64,000 bases of DNA from Seleniivibrio woodruffii (GTDB lineage: Bacteria; Chrysiogenota; Deferribacteres; Deferribacterales; Geovibrionaceae): NCBI RefSeq assembly GCF_004339245.1, contig NZ_SMGG01000003.1, positions 806,770-870,769 of the forward strand. Direction: 5' to 3'. The number at the start of each line of letters is the position of its first letter. Position 1 is the first letter of the stretch. The translations under genes were made by a program, and so were the position numbers. Below, piece after piece: positions 34,478-42,378 of the stretch. The notes beneath the pieces were generated by a model. The model worked only from the letters and a program-made list of their open reading frames with translations. It ran no database searches and was not told the DNA's origin.

Positions 34478-34828
34478 ATGCAGTGGTATCTGAAAGCATG
34501 GAAAAACTGGTCGGATTTTAAAGGCAGAGCAACCCGCACTGAATACTGGATGTTCACCCTGTTCAACTTTGCGGCATACGCAGTTCTGGGATTTCTGGAT
34601 TTTTTCGCCGGACTCTCTCTTCTTGATGCGCTCTATTCTCTTGCTGTGCTTATTCCCCTTCTGGCGGTGACAGTGCGCAGACTCCACGACACAGACCGTT
34701 CCGGCTTCTGGATATTTATCCTGCTGGTTCCTTTCATAGGTCTGATAGTGCTGATAGTTTTTCTGGCGCAGGAAAGCCGCACGGACAACAGATACGGAAC
34801 AAATCCCAAAAAGACCGCCGAATACTGA
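34478..34828 (+). CDS. DUF805 membrane protein
   Basis: 116 residues. The DUF805 pattern is clear: WKNWSDFKGRATRTEYWMF at the N-terminus, VRRLHDTDRSGFWIF in the middle and the polar tail DNRYGTNP. Three to four membrane segments. The family is widespread inner-membrane protein of unknown role. Probably co-transcribed with the small membrane protein before it. Confidence 0.88.
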   Translation: MQWYLKAWKNWSDFKGRATRTEYWMFTLFNFAAYAVLGFLDFFAGLSLLDALYSLAVLIPLLAVTVRRLHDTDRSGFWIFILLVPFIGLIVLIVFLAQESRTDNRYGTNPKKTAEY

Positions 34829-34867
34829 TCACTTGCGGAAACAATATTTAAATTGTAATATCCGCAT

Positions 34868-36697
34868 ATGATAAAACGTCTGGCTCTTTTCATCAGCATT
34901 CTTGTTGCTCTCGTTCTGCTCATCACCACGGGCATATACTTCTCACAGTCTAAAAAACTCATAACAGAGGACATGAACGCTCAGGCGGATATCATTCTGC
35001 GCCTGAAAAAGAACGGAATCGACGATTTCCTCGTCCGTATGCGCTATGTCATGCTTGCGCTGGCGGAGAACACCGCTTTCAAGGACTATTTCTCCGGCAG
35101 AACCGACAGGCAGACGATAGAAAAGCTGTTCAGCGGCTATGCATCCCGTATGCCCGATATTCAGGCCATGAGGCTGATTGACCTGAACGGAAATATTCTG
35201 GTGTTTTTCCGTGAGGGAGAACTGGTTTCGGCAAAGCCTGACTACAAACCTATAAATGTCGGCGACAAAGAGTTTTTTCATCGAGTCAGCCAAAATCCCA
35301 CAAGGGAGCCTGCTTTTTCGGACTTCGAGAGGGGACATCTGCCCGATGCTGTTTCTTTCTGCCCTTCAATGATACGCACAATGCTCCCTGTTTATGAAGG
35401 CGAAAGGGTTGCTGGCTACCTGATAGTGAATTTCTGGGGCAGAAGACTGGGCGAGACTGCCAGTCAGCTTGATGCGAAAAGGGGGTATTCGTTCATCGCC
35501 GAGGTGAACGAGCGTGCGCCGGAGCGTGACGGCATTTTCCTGTTCCACCCCGACCACAAATACGAGTTTGCAAATCAGTTCGGCACGTCATATTTCTTTG
35601 ATACTGTCTATGGCGCAAAGGATTTCTCAACTCTAAAAAACAACGAACAGGGCATGATACCCATGAAAGAGGGATTCATGTTCTACTCAACCTACTACCC
35701 GTACGGTGACAAAAAGCAGGCATGGAAGATATGCACCGTTCTTTATAAAGACTTCTTTTTCCAGTCGCTGACAGCTCTGCGCCATGAGTTTCTGGCGGTG
35801 ATGCTCTTCTGCATAATTCTCAGCATACTGACTGCGGCGGTTTTCAGTAGATATTTCATGAAGCCGTTCGCCGATATAAAAAAGGCCGTGACCGCCTACA
35901 GCAGAGGCGATTTCGACTATCCGCTTGACGGGAAATACACAGGTGAGATAGACGAAATAGCCAAGAGCATCAGGTCGATGGCGGACAGCCTGAAAGTGTA
36001 TATCGAGAACATAAAGAACACCCAGATGCGTCTGGAACTGATGAACCGCATATCAGCTCTCGGGGTCATGGCGGGCGGAATTGCCCACGAGCTGAATACG
36101 CCGCTTAACTCCATAATAATTCTTACGAAACTGCTGAAACAGGAGACAGGGGAGAGTGAAGACCTGAACACCATCGAGCATGAGGCCAAGCGTTGCGTGG
36201 ATATCATCGAGAACCTGCGTAAACTCGCCCCCGACAAAGAGGGCGACGGCGAGCCGCAGTCTGTTCGCCTTAAAGAAGTCATTGAAAAAACGCTGAAATA
36301 TATCAACTCCGATGCAAAAATTGAGACCGATCTTGCGGACGTTTCCGTGTCCGGCTATCCGACCCTTCTTCAGCAGATGATTCTGAATCTTGTGCAGAAC
36401 GCTCAGGACGCACTGGGCGAGAACGGTGTGATACGGATAACCCTGACCAAGTCCGGAAGCAGTGTTCTGCTGAAGATTGCCGACAACGGATGCGGGATAC
36501 CGGAGGACGAGATAGACCGTATATTCGACCCGTTCCACACCACAAAAGGCCCCGGAAAAGGAATGGGGCTGGGGCTGTCGCTGGTGCACAAGATCGTGAA
36601 GCGTCACGGCGGCCGTATCGAGGTGAACAGCCGTGATGGCGGGGGAACGGAGTTTATAATTTTACTGGAGCCGGCTGATGAAAGCAGTTCTGATTGA
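34868..36697 (+). CDS. Sensor histidine kinase with periplasmic double-Cache domain (DctB/NtrB-like)
   Basis: 609 residues. Membrane segments at about 5-25 and 308-328 flank a large periplasmic region (about 30-300) with Cache-type features (PDIQAMRLIDLNGNILVFF, then DKEFFHRVSQNP). A HAMP domain, HisKA with GGIAHELNTPLNS (His407) and a HATPase with NLVQNAQDAL, DNGCGIP, FDPFHTTK and GMGLGLSL follow. This is the DctB/NtrB subgroup that works with sigma-54 activators. Its stop overlaps the activator gene by 20 nt. The likely output is the cytochrome gene behind them. The ligand is unknown; Cache domains usually bind small carboxylates or amino acids. Confidence 0.92.
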   Translation: MIKRLALFISILVALVLLITTGIYFSQSKKLITEDMNAQADIILRLKKNGIDDFLVRMRYVMLALAENTAFKDYFSGRTDRQTIEKLFSGYASRMPDIQAMRLIDLNGNILVFFREGELVSAKPDYKPINVGDKEFFHRVSQNPTREPAFSDFERGHLPDAVSFCPSMIRTMLPVYEGERVAGYLIVNFWGRRLGETASQLDAKRGYSFIAEVNERAPERDGIFLFHPDHKYEFANQFGTSYFFDTVYGAKDFSTLKNNEQGMIPMKEGFMFYSTYYPYGDKKQAWKICTVLYKDFFFQSLTALRHEFLAVMLFCIILSILTAAVFSRYFMKPFADIKKAVTAYSRGDFDYPLDGKYTGEIDEIAKSIRSMADSLKVYIENIKNTQMRLELMNRISALGVMAGGIAHELNTPLNSIIILTKLLKQETGESEDLNTIEHEAKRCVDIIENLRKLAPDKEGDGEPQSVRLKEVIEKTLKYINSDAKIETDLADVSVSGYPTLLQQMILNLVQNAQDALGENGVIRITLTKSGSSVLLKIADNGCGIPEDEIDRIFDPFHTTKGPGKGMGLGLSLVHKIVKRHGGRIEVNSRDGGGTEFIILLEPADESSSD

Positions 36698-37967
36698 AGA
36701 CGATGCGGTGCTTAACCGCACACTGAAAAGAGTTATAGAGAAGCACTACAATGTAATGGCGTTCACGTCCCCCGTGTCCGCCGTCGAATATATAGCCCAG
36801 AGCGGTGCTGACGTTGTCGTGTCCGATATCCGCATGCCGGATATGAGCGGTTTCGACGTTCTGGAACGGTTGAAAACCCTTTCACCCGATACGGCAGTGA
36901 TACTGATGACAGGGCAGGGGAGCATTGACGAATCTGTGAGGGCGATCAAGTCCGGCGCATTCGACTATATTCCGAAGCCCGTCGAAACTGAGCTGCTGAT
37001 ATATAAACTGGACGTGGTGAACGAGAAACTTGCGCTTAAGGCTCTGGCAGATACTGCCGCAGGCAAGAGCGGAGTGGTGGCGGTTTCGGCAAAGATGGAA
37101 GCAATACTGAACACCGCCTCAAGGGTGGCGAAGACTGGTTCGAACGTGCTCATCACGGGCGAAACAGGCACGGGCAAAGAGGTTCTGGCCAGATATATCC
37201 ACGAGAACAGCGAACGGAGCAGGCGGCCATTCGCCGCTATAAACTGCTGTAACCTCCAGCAGCATCTTTTCGAAAGTGAGCTTTTCGGTCACAAAAAGGG
37301 TGCTTTCACAGGGGCGGACAGCGACAGAAAGGGCATAATACAGTCCGCATACGGCGGCTCGCTGTTTCTGGACGAGATAGGCGAAATGCCCCTCGACCTC
37401 CAGCCGAAATTCCTCAGATTTCTGGAGACAAAAAGTTTCTATCCGGTTGGCTGTCCCGTTCAGGAGCAGGCGGACGTGCGCATAATCGCCGCAACAAACC
37501 GTGACCTGAGCGTGCTTTCGGACAAAGGAGGCTTCCGTCAGGATCTTTTCTACAGGCTGAACGTTATCAATATAGAGCTTCCGCCGCTGAGGGAGCGCAG
37601 GGAGGATATTCTTCCGCTGGCGCATCACTTCATGGAAAAATTCAAGCATATCAATACACAGGTGAAAGGAATCCACCAGTCTGCGCTGCTGTGTCTGCAA
37701 AGCTACGACTACCCCGGCAACATCAGGGAGCTTTCCAATATAATCGAAAGAGCCATGATCCTTGAACAGGGCGATACTCTGGGCTGTGAGTCTCTGAATC
37801 TGGGGTGCCCCGTTGAGGCGGACACCCTGAGTCTGGATTCCGTGATGAAACGGCACATTCTGAAGGTTCTGGACATAGCCGGAGGCAACCGCCAGAAAGC
37901 CGCCGAGATTCTGGGCGTGGACGCATCCACAGTCTACCGCAAACTGAAGGAATACGGCATCGGCTGA
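36678..37967 (+). CDS. NtrC-class sigma-54-dependent response regulator
   Basis: 429 residues in the order receiver, AAA+, Fis-type HTH. The phosphoacceptor is D50 (SDIRMPDMSG), and K100 sits in IPKP. The Walker A is GETGTGKE (161-168) and the sigma-54 contact loop is GAFTGA (208-213). Walker B is GGSLFLDEIGEMP, and the arginine finger region FRQDLFYRLNV. The C-terminal HTH is NRQKAAEILGVDASTVYRKL. It overlaps the kinase gene by 20 nt. Within 150 bp of its stop are two matching palindromes and a sigma-54 promoter serving the multiheme cytochrome, which makes that gene its best candidate target. Confidence 0.95.
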   Translation: MKAVLIEDDAVLNRTLKRVIEKHYNVMAFTSPVSAVEYIAQSGADVVVSDIRMPDMSGFDVLERLKTLSPDTAVILMTGQGSIDESVRAIKSGAFDYIPKPVETELLIYKLDVVNEKLALKALADTAAGKSGVVAVSAKMEAILNTASRVAKTGSNVLITGETGTGKEVLARYIHENSERSRRPFAAINCCNLQQHLFESELFGHKKGAFTGADSDRKGIIQSAYGGSLFLDEIGEMPLDLQPKFLRFLETKSFYPVGCPVQEQADVRIIAATNRDLSVLSDKGGFRQDLFYRLNVINIELPPLRERREDILPLAHHFMEKFKHINTQVKGIHQSALLCLQSYDYPGNIRELSNIIERAMILEQGDTLGCESLNLGCPVEADTLSLDSVMKRHILKVLDIAGGNRQKAAEILGVDASTVYRKLKEYGIG

Positions 37968-37977
37968 TATAAATTAC

Positions 37978-38011
37978 GGTCATCCTGAGCACCAGCGAAG
38001 AATCCCTTCTT
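37978..38011. repeat. Dispersed intergenic repeat, family 1 fragment
   Basis: GTCATCCTGAG ... AGCGAAGAATC, one degenerate copy of the GTCATTCTGAG-(N)-CGAAGAATCTC element also seen at 19.7 and 54.5 kb. Confidence 0.6.
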
Positions 38012-38020
38012 CGTCAATTC

Positions 38021-38060
38021 GCATTCTGCACATCTGATAATTCATATTTTCGCATTTTGC
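38021..38060. promoter_or_regulatory. Paired palindromes, candidate activator (UAS) sites
   Basis: TTCGCATTCTGCA and TTCGCATTTTGCA each contain a GCA-N3-TGC palindrome (38021-38029 and 38052-38060). The two starts are 31 bp apart, close to three helical turns. They lie 43-82 bp upstream of the -24 element, a usual place for NtrC-type enhancer sites. Confidence 0.5.
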
Positions 38061-38101
38061 AAAAAGTGTGACGTAAACTGCGGCTTTCATCGCTTGTTTT
38101 C

Positions 38102-38117
38102 GGGCACATATGTTGCA
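38102..38117 (+). promoter_or_regulatory. Sigma-54 promoter of the multiheme cytochrome gene
   Basis: GGGCAC-ATATG-TTGCA against the consensus TGGCAC-N5-TTGCA: only the first base differs. The GG (-24) and GC (-12) have the required 10-nt separation. Transcription would start near 38128, just before the GGAGG ribosome site of the cytochrome. Confidence 0.8.
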
Positions 38118-38145
38118 TTTAAATCTTCAACTATGGAGGTGTGAA

Positions 38146-40065
38146 ATGCGTTTTGCATTTATCTTTATTTTAGCGGCTCTCTTTGCTGTGCCCACTTTCG
38201 CCTTTGATGCGAACTCATCCTGCGTCAAATGCCACGGCGACAAAGAGACACTCACAAAACTCGGCTATCCCCAGATGTATCTCGACCCCGCAGAGGTGGA
38301 CAAAGAGGTGAACATGGGCGGAGCGGCCTGCGAAGCCTGCCACCTTGGCAACCCCGCATCAATGGACAGGGAAGAGGCGCACAAAGGCATGCCCAGACCT
38401 TTTTATGCGGCTGTCGGTCCGAAATATAAATATCAGGCTGTGGGAAGGGAGATTACCAACTTCGAATCCATCCAGCCCAAAGGCAAAGACAGAACAAAAC
38501 TGCTGAACGCCAAACCCGCAGACCCCAAAAAGGCTGAGGAAATGGGCATAAAGAACCTTGTTCAGCTGAACTATCACGATCACGACCCCAAAACAATGGC
38601 ATACAGCCCCGAAATCGCAATGAAAACCTGCGGTCAGTGCCACGAAAACGAGGTTAAAGACTACAATAAGGCCGGAATGGGGCTTAACAAGACCCAGAGA
38701 GGCTTTAAAACATGGTCAGCCGACAAACCCGGCCCCCAGAACTGCGGCCCTTGGTTCGGCGACAACTATGAAGAGCTGAAAGGCGAATGCGCAAGGGGCG
38801 AGGGTTTTACAAAGGCTATGTCCGCAGGACTGGACAGAGGCTGCAACAAATGCCACGCCAGCTGCAACGACTGCCACTATGAAGGCCATAAAGCCTCCAA
38901 GGCACGCCACACTTTCACCAAAAAACCTGAAACACTCACCTGCTACGGCGGCGGCAGAGGCACAATATGCCATGCAGGCCCCATGGACAGAAGAAGAGGC
39001 GCAGGCTACATGCGTCAGGAATTTGCGTTCCCCGTGAACGAGCTTCATGACGACGTGCATTTTGCGAAAGGTGTTCAGTGTACGGACTGCCACGAGTCAA
39101 AGAACCACTCATACGGTCACATCGGCTCGGCAGATGCCAGAAAATCATGCCAGAAATGTCATACAGAGGTTTATGATGCCGCTCAGAAGAGCGAACACGG
39201 CAACGTCGACTGCTCGTCATGCCACGTTAAGGCTGTTGGCGCATACCAGTTTACCTTCTGGGGACCCGGTAAATCTGAAGGCATGCCCAACCTCTATACG
39301 AAATATAAGGAATACTACGGCACAAGAGACCTGCCCACAATCGTAAAACAGCCCGCAACAGGTCTTTGGATTCCGCTGAAACCCTATCCCATGGGCACAA
39401 TGAACATCAACAAAAAGCCGAAAAGCGTCGGCAAACTGATGCTTCGTGACATTCAGAAGACTACCGTTAAGGGCAACACCGCAATAGGTCAGCCCGAGAG
39501 CTTCGAGGTTGAGAGAAAGGCTGACGAAGTGAACGATATGTACATCATCACAGGGCTTTACGGCGGCTATAAAACCAACGATAAGATGCTTGCATGGATT
39601 CAGATGGACAAGATGTCACACTCCATAGGCGAGGCCAGAGACTGCGCAAGCTGCCACTCATCACACGAGCAGAAAGCGACCTCATGGTATACGTTCGACA
39701 TCCCCGGCGTGGTCAAAAAGCCTTTCAACGGCTCATACACCATGACAGCTGGCAAAAAAGGCATCAGATTTGAGAACATGACGAACACCGAAATACTTAC
39801 GGCTGAGGGTGTGGATTCCGAGGATTTCGCTCCCTTCCTTAAGAACCCCGAGGCATGGAACGTTAAGGGAATCGACTTTGAAATGAAGTTCGACGACAAG
39901 AAATATGCCGCCGGATTCGGTCAGTATCAGAACCTGTATGCGGAACTGCACAACAGGATCAGCTCTGAAAAGGACAAAGTGAAGCTGGAACAGCTTAAGA
40001 AGATAAAGGCTGTTCTGCCCCATAACGTGGCCTATGCGGCCGAGATGCTGAAAAACCTGAAATAG
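38146..40065 (+). CDS. Periplasmic multiheme c-type cytochrome (nine CxxCH plus one C-x8-CH)
   Basis: 639 residues from the ATG at 38146 (GGAGG 7 nt upstream). An ATG 36 nt earlier lies inside the sigma-54 promoter. Signal peptide 1-19; no other membrane segment. CxxCH motifs start at residues 26, 62, 162, 233, 240, 312, 335, 356 and 500. An unusual C266-x8-C275-H276 lies between the fifth and sixth, in a Gly-rich loop. It may be a tenth heme with a long Cys-Cys spacing. Many additional His residues could be distal ligands. The size and heme number recall the nitrite reductase/HAO/octaheme group, but I cannot place it in a named subfamily. Control by the upstream kinase/activator is inferred from promoter and position. 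A terminator follows. Confidence 0.9.
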   Translation: MRFAFIFILAALFAVPTFAFDANSSCVKCHGDKETLTKLGYPQMYLDPAEVDKEVNMGGAACEACHLGNPASMDREEAHKGMPRPFYAAVGPKYKYQAVGREITNFESIQPKGKDRTKLLNAKPADPKKAEEMGIKNLVQLNYHDHDPKTMAYSPEIAMKTCGQCHENEVKDYNKAGMGLNKTQRGFKTWSADKPGPQNCGPWFGDNYEELKGECARGEGFTKAMSAGLDRGCNKCHASCNDCHYEGHKASKARHTFTKKPETLTCYGGGRGTICHAGPMDRRRGAGYMRQEFAFPVNELHDDVHFAKGVQCTDCHESKNHSYGHIGSADARKSCQKCHTEVYDAAQKSEHGNVDCSSCHVKAVGAYQFTFWGPGKSEGMPNLYTKYKEYYGTRDLPTIVKQPATGLWIPLKPYPMGTMNINKKPKSVGKLMLRDIQKTTVKGNTAIGQPESFEVERKADEVNDMYIITGLYGGYKTNDKMLAWIQMDKMSHSIGEARDCASCHSSHEQKATSWYTFDIPGVVKKPFNGSYTMTAGKKGIRFENMTNTEILTAEGVDSEDFAPFLKNPEAWNVKGIDFEMKFDDKKYAAGFGQYQNLYAELHNRISSEKDKVKLEQLKKIKAVLPHNVAYAAEMLKNLK

Positions 40066-40081
40066 GTTACTATTTTTTTGA

Positions 40082-40110
40082 GGGTCTTCGGAAACGGAGA
40101 CCCTTTTTTT
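40082..40110 (+). terminator. Terminator after the multiheme cytochrome
   Basis: GGGTCTTCG / CGGAGACCC stem (one T-G pair), GAAA loop, then seven T. Confidence 0.9.
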
Positions 40111-40117
40111 ATCTTTC

Positions 40118-40162
40118 TTTCTCCTTTATCAAAGGCGGTAGGGTGGATTTACATCCCTCATT
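40118..40162. repeat. Dispersed palindromic repeat, family 3
   Basis: CTCCTTTATCAAAGGCGG followed by AGGGTGGATTT and CATCCCTC. Same arrangement as at 4062-4144. Confidence 0.6.
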
Positions 40163-40249
40163 TTAAATAATACTTGCAAAATAAACAGGATGGAGTATTC
40201 TTTTTTACTCTTCCGCAGATAAATCCGAACTGCGGATTTGGGTTATTGG

Positions 40250-40283
40250 CGTCATTGCGAAGCCCGCAGGGCTGTGGCAATCT
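40250..40283. repeat. Dispersed intergenic repeat, family 2
   Basis: CGTCATTGCGAAGCCCGCAG followed by GGCAATCT, the compact form of the CGTCATTGCGAGG ... GCAATCT element. It lies 22 bp upstream of the tRNA gene. Confidence 0.65.
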
Positions 40284-40304
40284 CTCCGATATTCTGTGGT
40301 TATA

Positions 40305-40378
40305 CGGGATGTAGCGCAGCTTGGTAGCGCACTGGTTTCGGGTTCCAGGGGTCGGAAGTTCAAATCTTCTCATCCCGA
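40305..40378 (+). tRNA. tRNA-Pro (anticodon CGG)
   Basis: 74-nt cloverleaf. The acceptor is CGGGATG / CATCCCG with discriminator A. The D arm is GCGC-AGCTTGGTA-GCGC and the anticodon loop TTCGGGT (CGG). The T arm is GGAAG-TTCAAAT-CTTCT. It closely parallels E. coli proK (same D arm and TTCGGG loop). The last anticodon-stem pair appears to be T-T. CCA is not encoded. A strong terminator follows at once. Confidence 0.93.
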
Positions 40379-40389
40379 TTTGAAAAAAA

Positions 40390-40421
40390 GGGCATTGGTC
40401 TTTAGACCGATGCCCTTTTTT
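40390..40421 (+). terminator. Terminator of tRNA-Pro
   Basis: GGGCATTGGTC / GACCGATGCCC stem (11 bp, one T-G pair), TTTA loop, then TTTTTT. Confidence 0.9.
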
Positions 40422-40432
40422 AATAGGGTGAT

Positions 40433-40562
40433 GAGAAGATTTGGCGAACTTGTTTCGCCATCAATCGCACTCACCCCAATCCGCAGGATATATTATCAGC
40501 TTATGACCGATGCATTTACAGAATGATAAGATGAGGCCGAAACAAGTTCGCCCCAACTTCTC
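40433..40562. repeat. 130-bp inverted-repeat element next to tRNA-Pro
   Basis: Arms at 40433-40457 and 40538-40562 are inverted copies (22 of 25 positions; shared core GGCGAACTTGTTTCG) around an 80-bp centre with no ORF. The outer end of the left arm, GATGAGAAGATTTG (40430-40443), is the exact reverse complement of tRNA-Pro positions 40361-40374. It looks like a small non-autonomous element or a remnant left by recombination at the tRNA. The remainder of the 359-bp gene-free stretch (40379-40737) is the tRNA terminator and AT-rich sequence. Confidence 0.65.
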
Positions 40563-40737
40563 GTTTTTATTCAGCTTAGTCTTAAAAAACAATAGTTTAG
40601 CGGTTGGCTTTCTTAATTTGGCACACTTTTGAGTTTTAGTTGCAAATATAACTAATTTGTATTTTATAAATCATGTATGATTAAATGACTTATGATATAT
40701 TTAATAATGTCTTTAAATTAGTAAATTAGAGTGTGCT

Positions 40738-41355
40738 ATGTTAAAGGGTTATATTGTTTTTACAGTGATGTTAAGCATTTTATTAATTTCTGAATTGGTG
40801 TTAATCAATTCTTATAATTGTGATTCAGAATTTCCATGGATTGCGTTATCGGCTTTTATTGCTTCTTTTGTTCCTCTTTATGGTTCTCTTGCCTATTTTA
40901 AGAAAGCAATCAGAGATACTAGTAAAATGAAAAAAGATGCAGAACTATTTAAAGAATTAGTAGAAGTCTTGCCGCCAGAGAAAACAATTTCATTTTTCAA
41001 GCATACAGATTTTCATGAGAGTGTTTTGCGTAGTGAGCTTGATGGTTTAAGGCAATTTAGAGCATGCTGGAGCAGTGTTGATAAGGAGTTTTTCGATAAG
41101 AAGATAGAGACTGGCAAGAAAAAGATTTACTCAGCAATAGATACATTTATGGCGAAATATTCAACATATACTGCTCCTATAGGGGATGGTGATTTTGCAT
41201 CTGTATTCCCAGATTCAATACATAATGTCATTCTCTCAGAAACAAGAGTAAATAGCTTGAGAGAGCAAGCCGATGAGTTAAATAGTCTTGCTGATAATCT
41301 TGCAAACCAATATGAAGTTTTTGTTAGAGAATCAAGAAATAAGCTGATCATTTGA
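40738..41355 (+). CDS. Unknown two-helix membrane protein, AT-rich
   Basis: 205 residues. Two hydrophobic segments at about 6-24 and 35-54 are followed by about 150 residues of charged, helical cytoplasmic sequence ending in a likely coiled coil (SLREQADELNSLADNLANQY). Not recognised. Base composition is clearly more AT-rich than the neighbouring chromosome, and codon endings favour A and T, consistent with acquisition by transfer. It is alone in its transcription unit, behind the tRNA-Pro and the inverted-repeat element. Confidence 0.65.
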   Translation: MLKGYIVFTVMLSILLISELVLINSYNCDSEFPWIALSAFIASFVPLYGSLAYFKKAIRDTSKMKKDAELFKELVEVLPPEKTISFFKHTDFHESVLRSELDGLRQFRACWSSVDKEFFDKKIETGKKKIYSAIDTFMAKYSTYTAPIGDGDFASVFPDSIHNVILSETRVNSLREQADELNSLADNLANQYEVFVRESRNKLII

Positions 41356-41376
41356 TATTAAGCATCTTTAATATGT

Positions 41377-41400
41377 GTCCCATGTCCCGGGATATGGGAC
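41377..41400. repeat. 24-bp near-perfect palindrome
   Basis: GTCCCATGTCCC / GGGATATGGGAC, paired throughout if one G-T is allowed. It lies between the unknown membrane gene and the antitoxin-like gene. There is no T-run, so it may be an operator for the downstream pair as well as a hairpin. Confidence 0.5.
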
Positions 41401-41456
41401 GCTCTTTACAATCAATAGTTTATGTGATTTAATATTGGAAAAATATTTGGTGATAT

Positions 41457-41966
41457 ATGAAAGAAGCAGATATATATGTTCTTTTAAGCTTTCTTGTAAA
41501 AAAGAACAGTAATAAAGAGACTATCAGAGACTGGCAGGAGAGAAGCGGGCTAAGCAAAGCTGTGCTTGGCAGAAGTATGAAGTTTCTAAAGACTGCAAAA
41601 CTTGTTGCTGACGATGAGCCTGTTTATCGCAATATCGAAGAATTTTTGGTTCACGGTTTTCCTTATGTGTTTCCGATAGAAAAGGGCAGAGTTACCAGAG
41701 GTTTTATTAGTGGTATAGATGCGACAACGCTCAAAGGAGACTTCGTGGACAATGAATACCCTATTGTCTGGGCGCATCCTGAAGGCAATGTAAAAGGCTT
41801 TTCTGTGCCACCGCTCCACAAAGCTATTCCGGAAATGATTGCTCAAAACAGGCTGGAACAGAAGGTTTATGAGATGCTAGCTCTTCTGGATGTTCTGCGT
41901 GTCGGACAGCGCAGAGAGATTGAAGCGGCAAAGAAACGCCTGAAAGAGCTTTTGAACGATGAATAA
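41457..41966 (+). CDS. HTH regulator/antitoxin-like protein paired with a nucleotidyltransferase toxin remnant
   Basis: 169 residues. The N-terminal winged helix (ADIYVLLSFLV, then IRDWQERSGLSKAVLGRSMK) is followed by a domain with FLVHGFPYVFPIEKGRVTRG, PIVWAHPEG and a C-terminal LLALLDVLRVGQRREIE. I recognise this layout from small regulators that sit directly upstream of AbiEii-like nucleotidyltransferase genes and act as their antitoxin or repressor. It overlaps the downstream toxin remnant by 8 nt. The partner is broken, so this gene may persist without a target. Confidence 0.6.
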   Translation: MKEADIYVLLSFLVKKNSNKETIRDWQERSGLSKAVLGRSMKFLKTAKLVADDEPVYRNIEEFLVHGFPYVFPIEKGRVTRGFISGIDATTLKGDFVDNEYPIVWAHPEGNVKGFSVPPLHKAIPEMIAQNRLEQKVYEMLALLDVLRVGQRREIEAAKKRLKELLNDE

Positions 41967-42199
41967 TAAACAACTTATGATAGGCATGGCAAAGGCATTA
42001 AAGCCGATGCTTGATAGATTTGTGTTTGTTGGCGGCTGTGCAGTGGACTACCTGATAGACGATTCTGCTGTCACATCCACAAGGGTGACGGGCGATGTTG
42101 AGAGGATTCAAAAGTGACTATATCGCAGGAAATCTAGTCGGCGAACCAGCCGGAAGATCTGATATAGTCTATCAGCGTATTCTGGATATTTGCCTTTAA
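41959..42199 (+). pseudogene. Internally deleted AbiEii/MNT-type nucleotidyltransferase
   Basis: The N-terminal part reads FVFVGGCAVDYLIDD then TRVTGDVE, the nucleotidyltransferase GG motif and the start of the T-x-D-V-D catalytic strand. After about 45 residues the frame runs into a stop at 42115-42117. A second frame continues at about 42102 with DYIAGNLVGEPAGRSDI and YQRILDIC, stopping at 42197-42199. This resembles the C-terminus of the same family. The middle of the gene, roughly 150 residues in intact relatives, is missing, and the parts are out of frame. It is probably inactive. Confidence 0.6.
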
Positions 42200-42378
42200 T
42201 ATCTTTTCAGAATCATTTCCAGCTATCTTGTGTCTGATTTAAAGGGAGGACGTCATCGAAAATTTCATTATTCTGTTTAACTATCTTTAATTCTGTGGTT
42301 TCGTTGATTGTGAAATTTAAATAATTTATTATCAGAGTGAATGCATCGGTGACGCTGGATTCTCCGGAGGTGCGCAAA

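Noticed and set aside
38110-38145. Upstream ATG (38110) for the multiheme cytochrome
   Set aside because: It lies inside the sigma-54 promoter, before the predicted transcription start, and would spoil the signal peptide. The ATG at 38146 has a GGAGG site.
40430-40443. Second tRNA or tRNA fragment gene
   Set aside because: Only 14 nt of inverted match to tRNA-Pro; no cloverleaf can be built.
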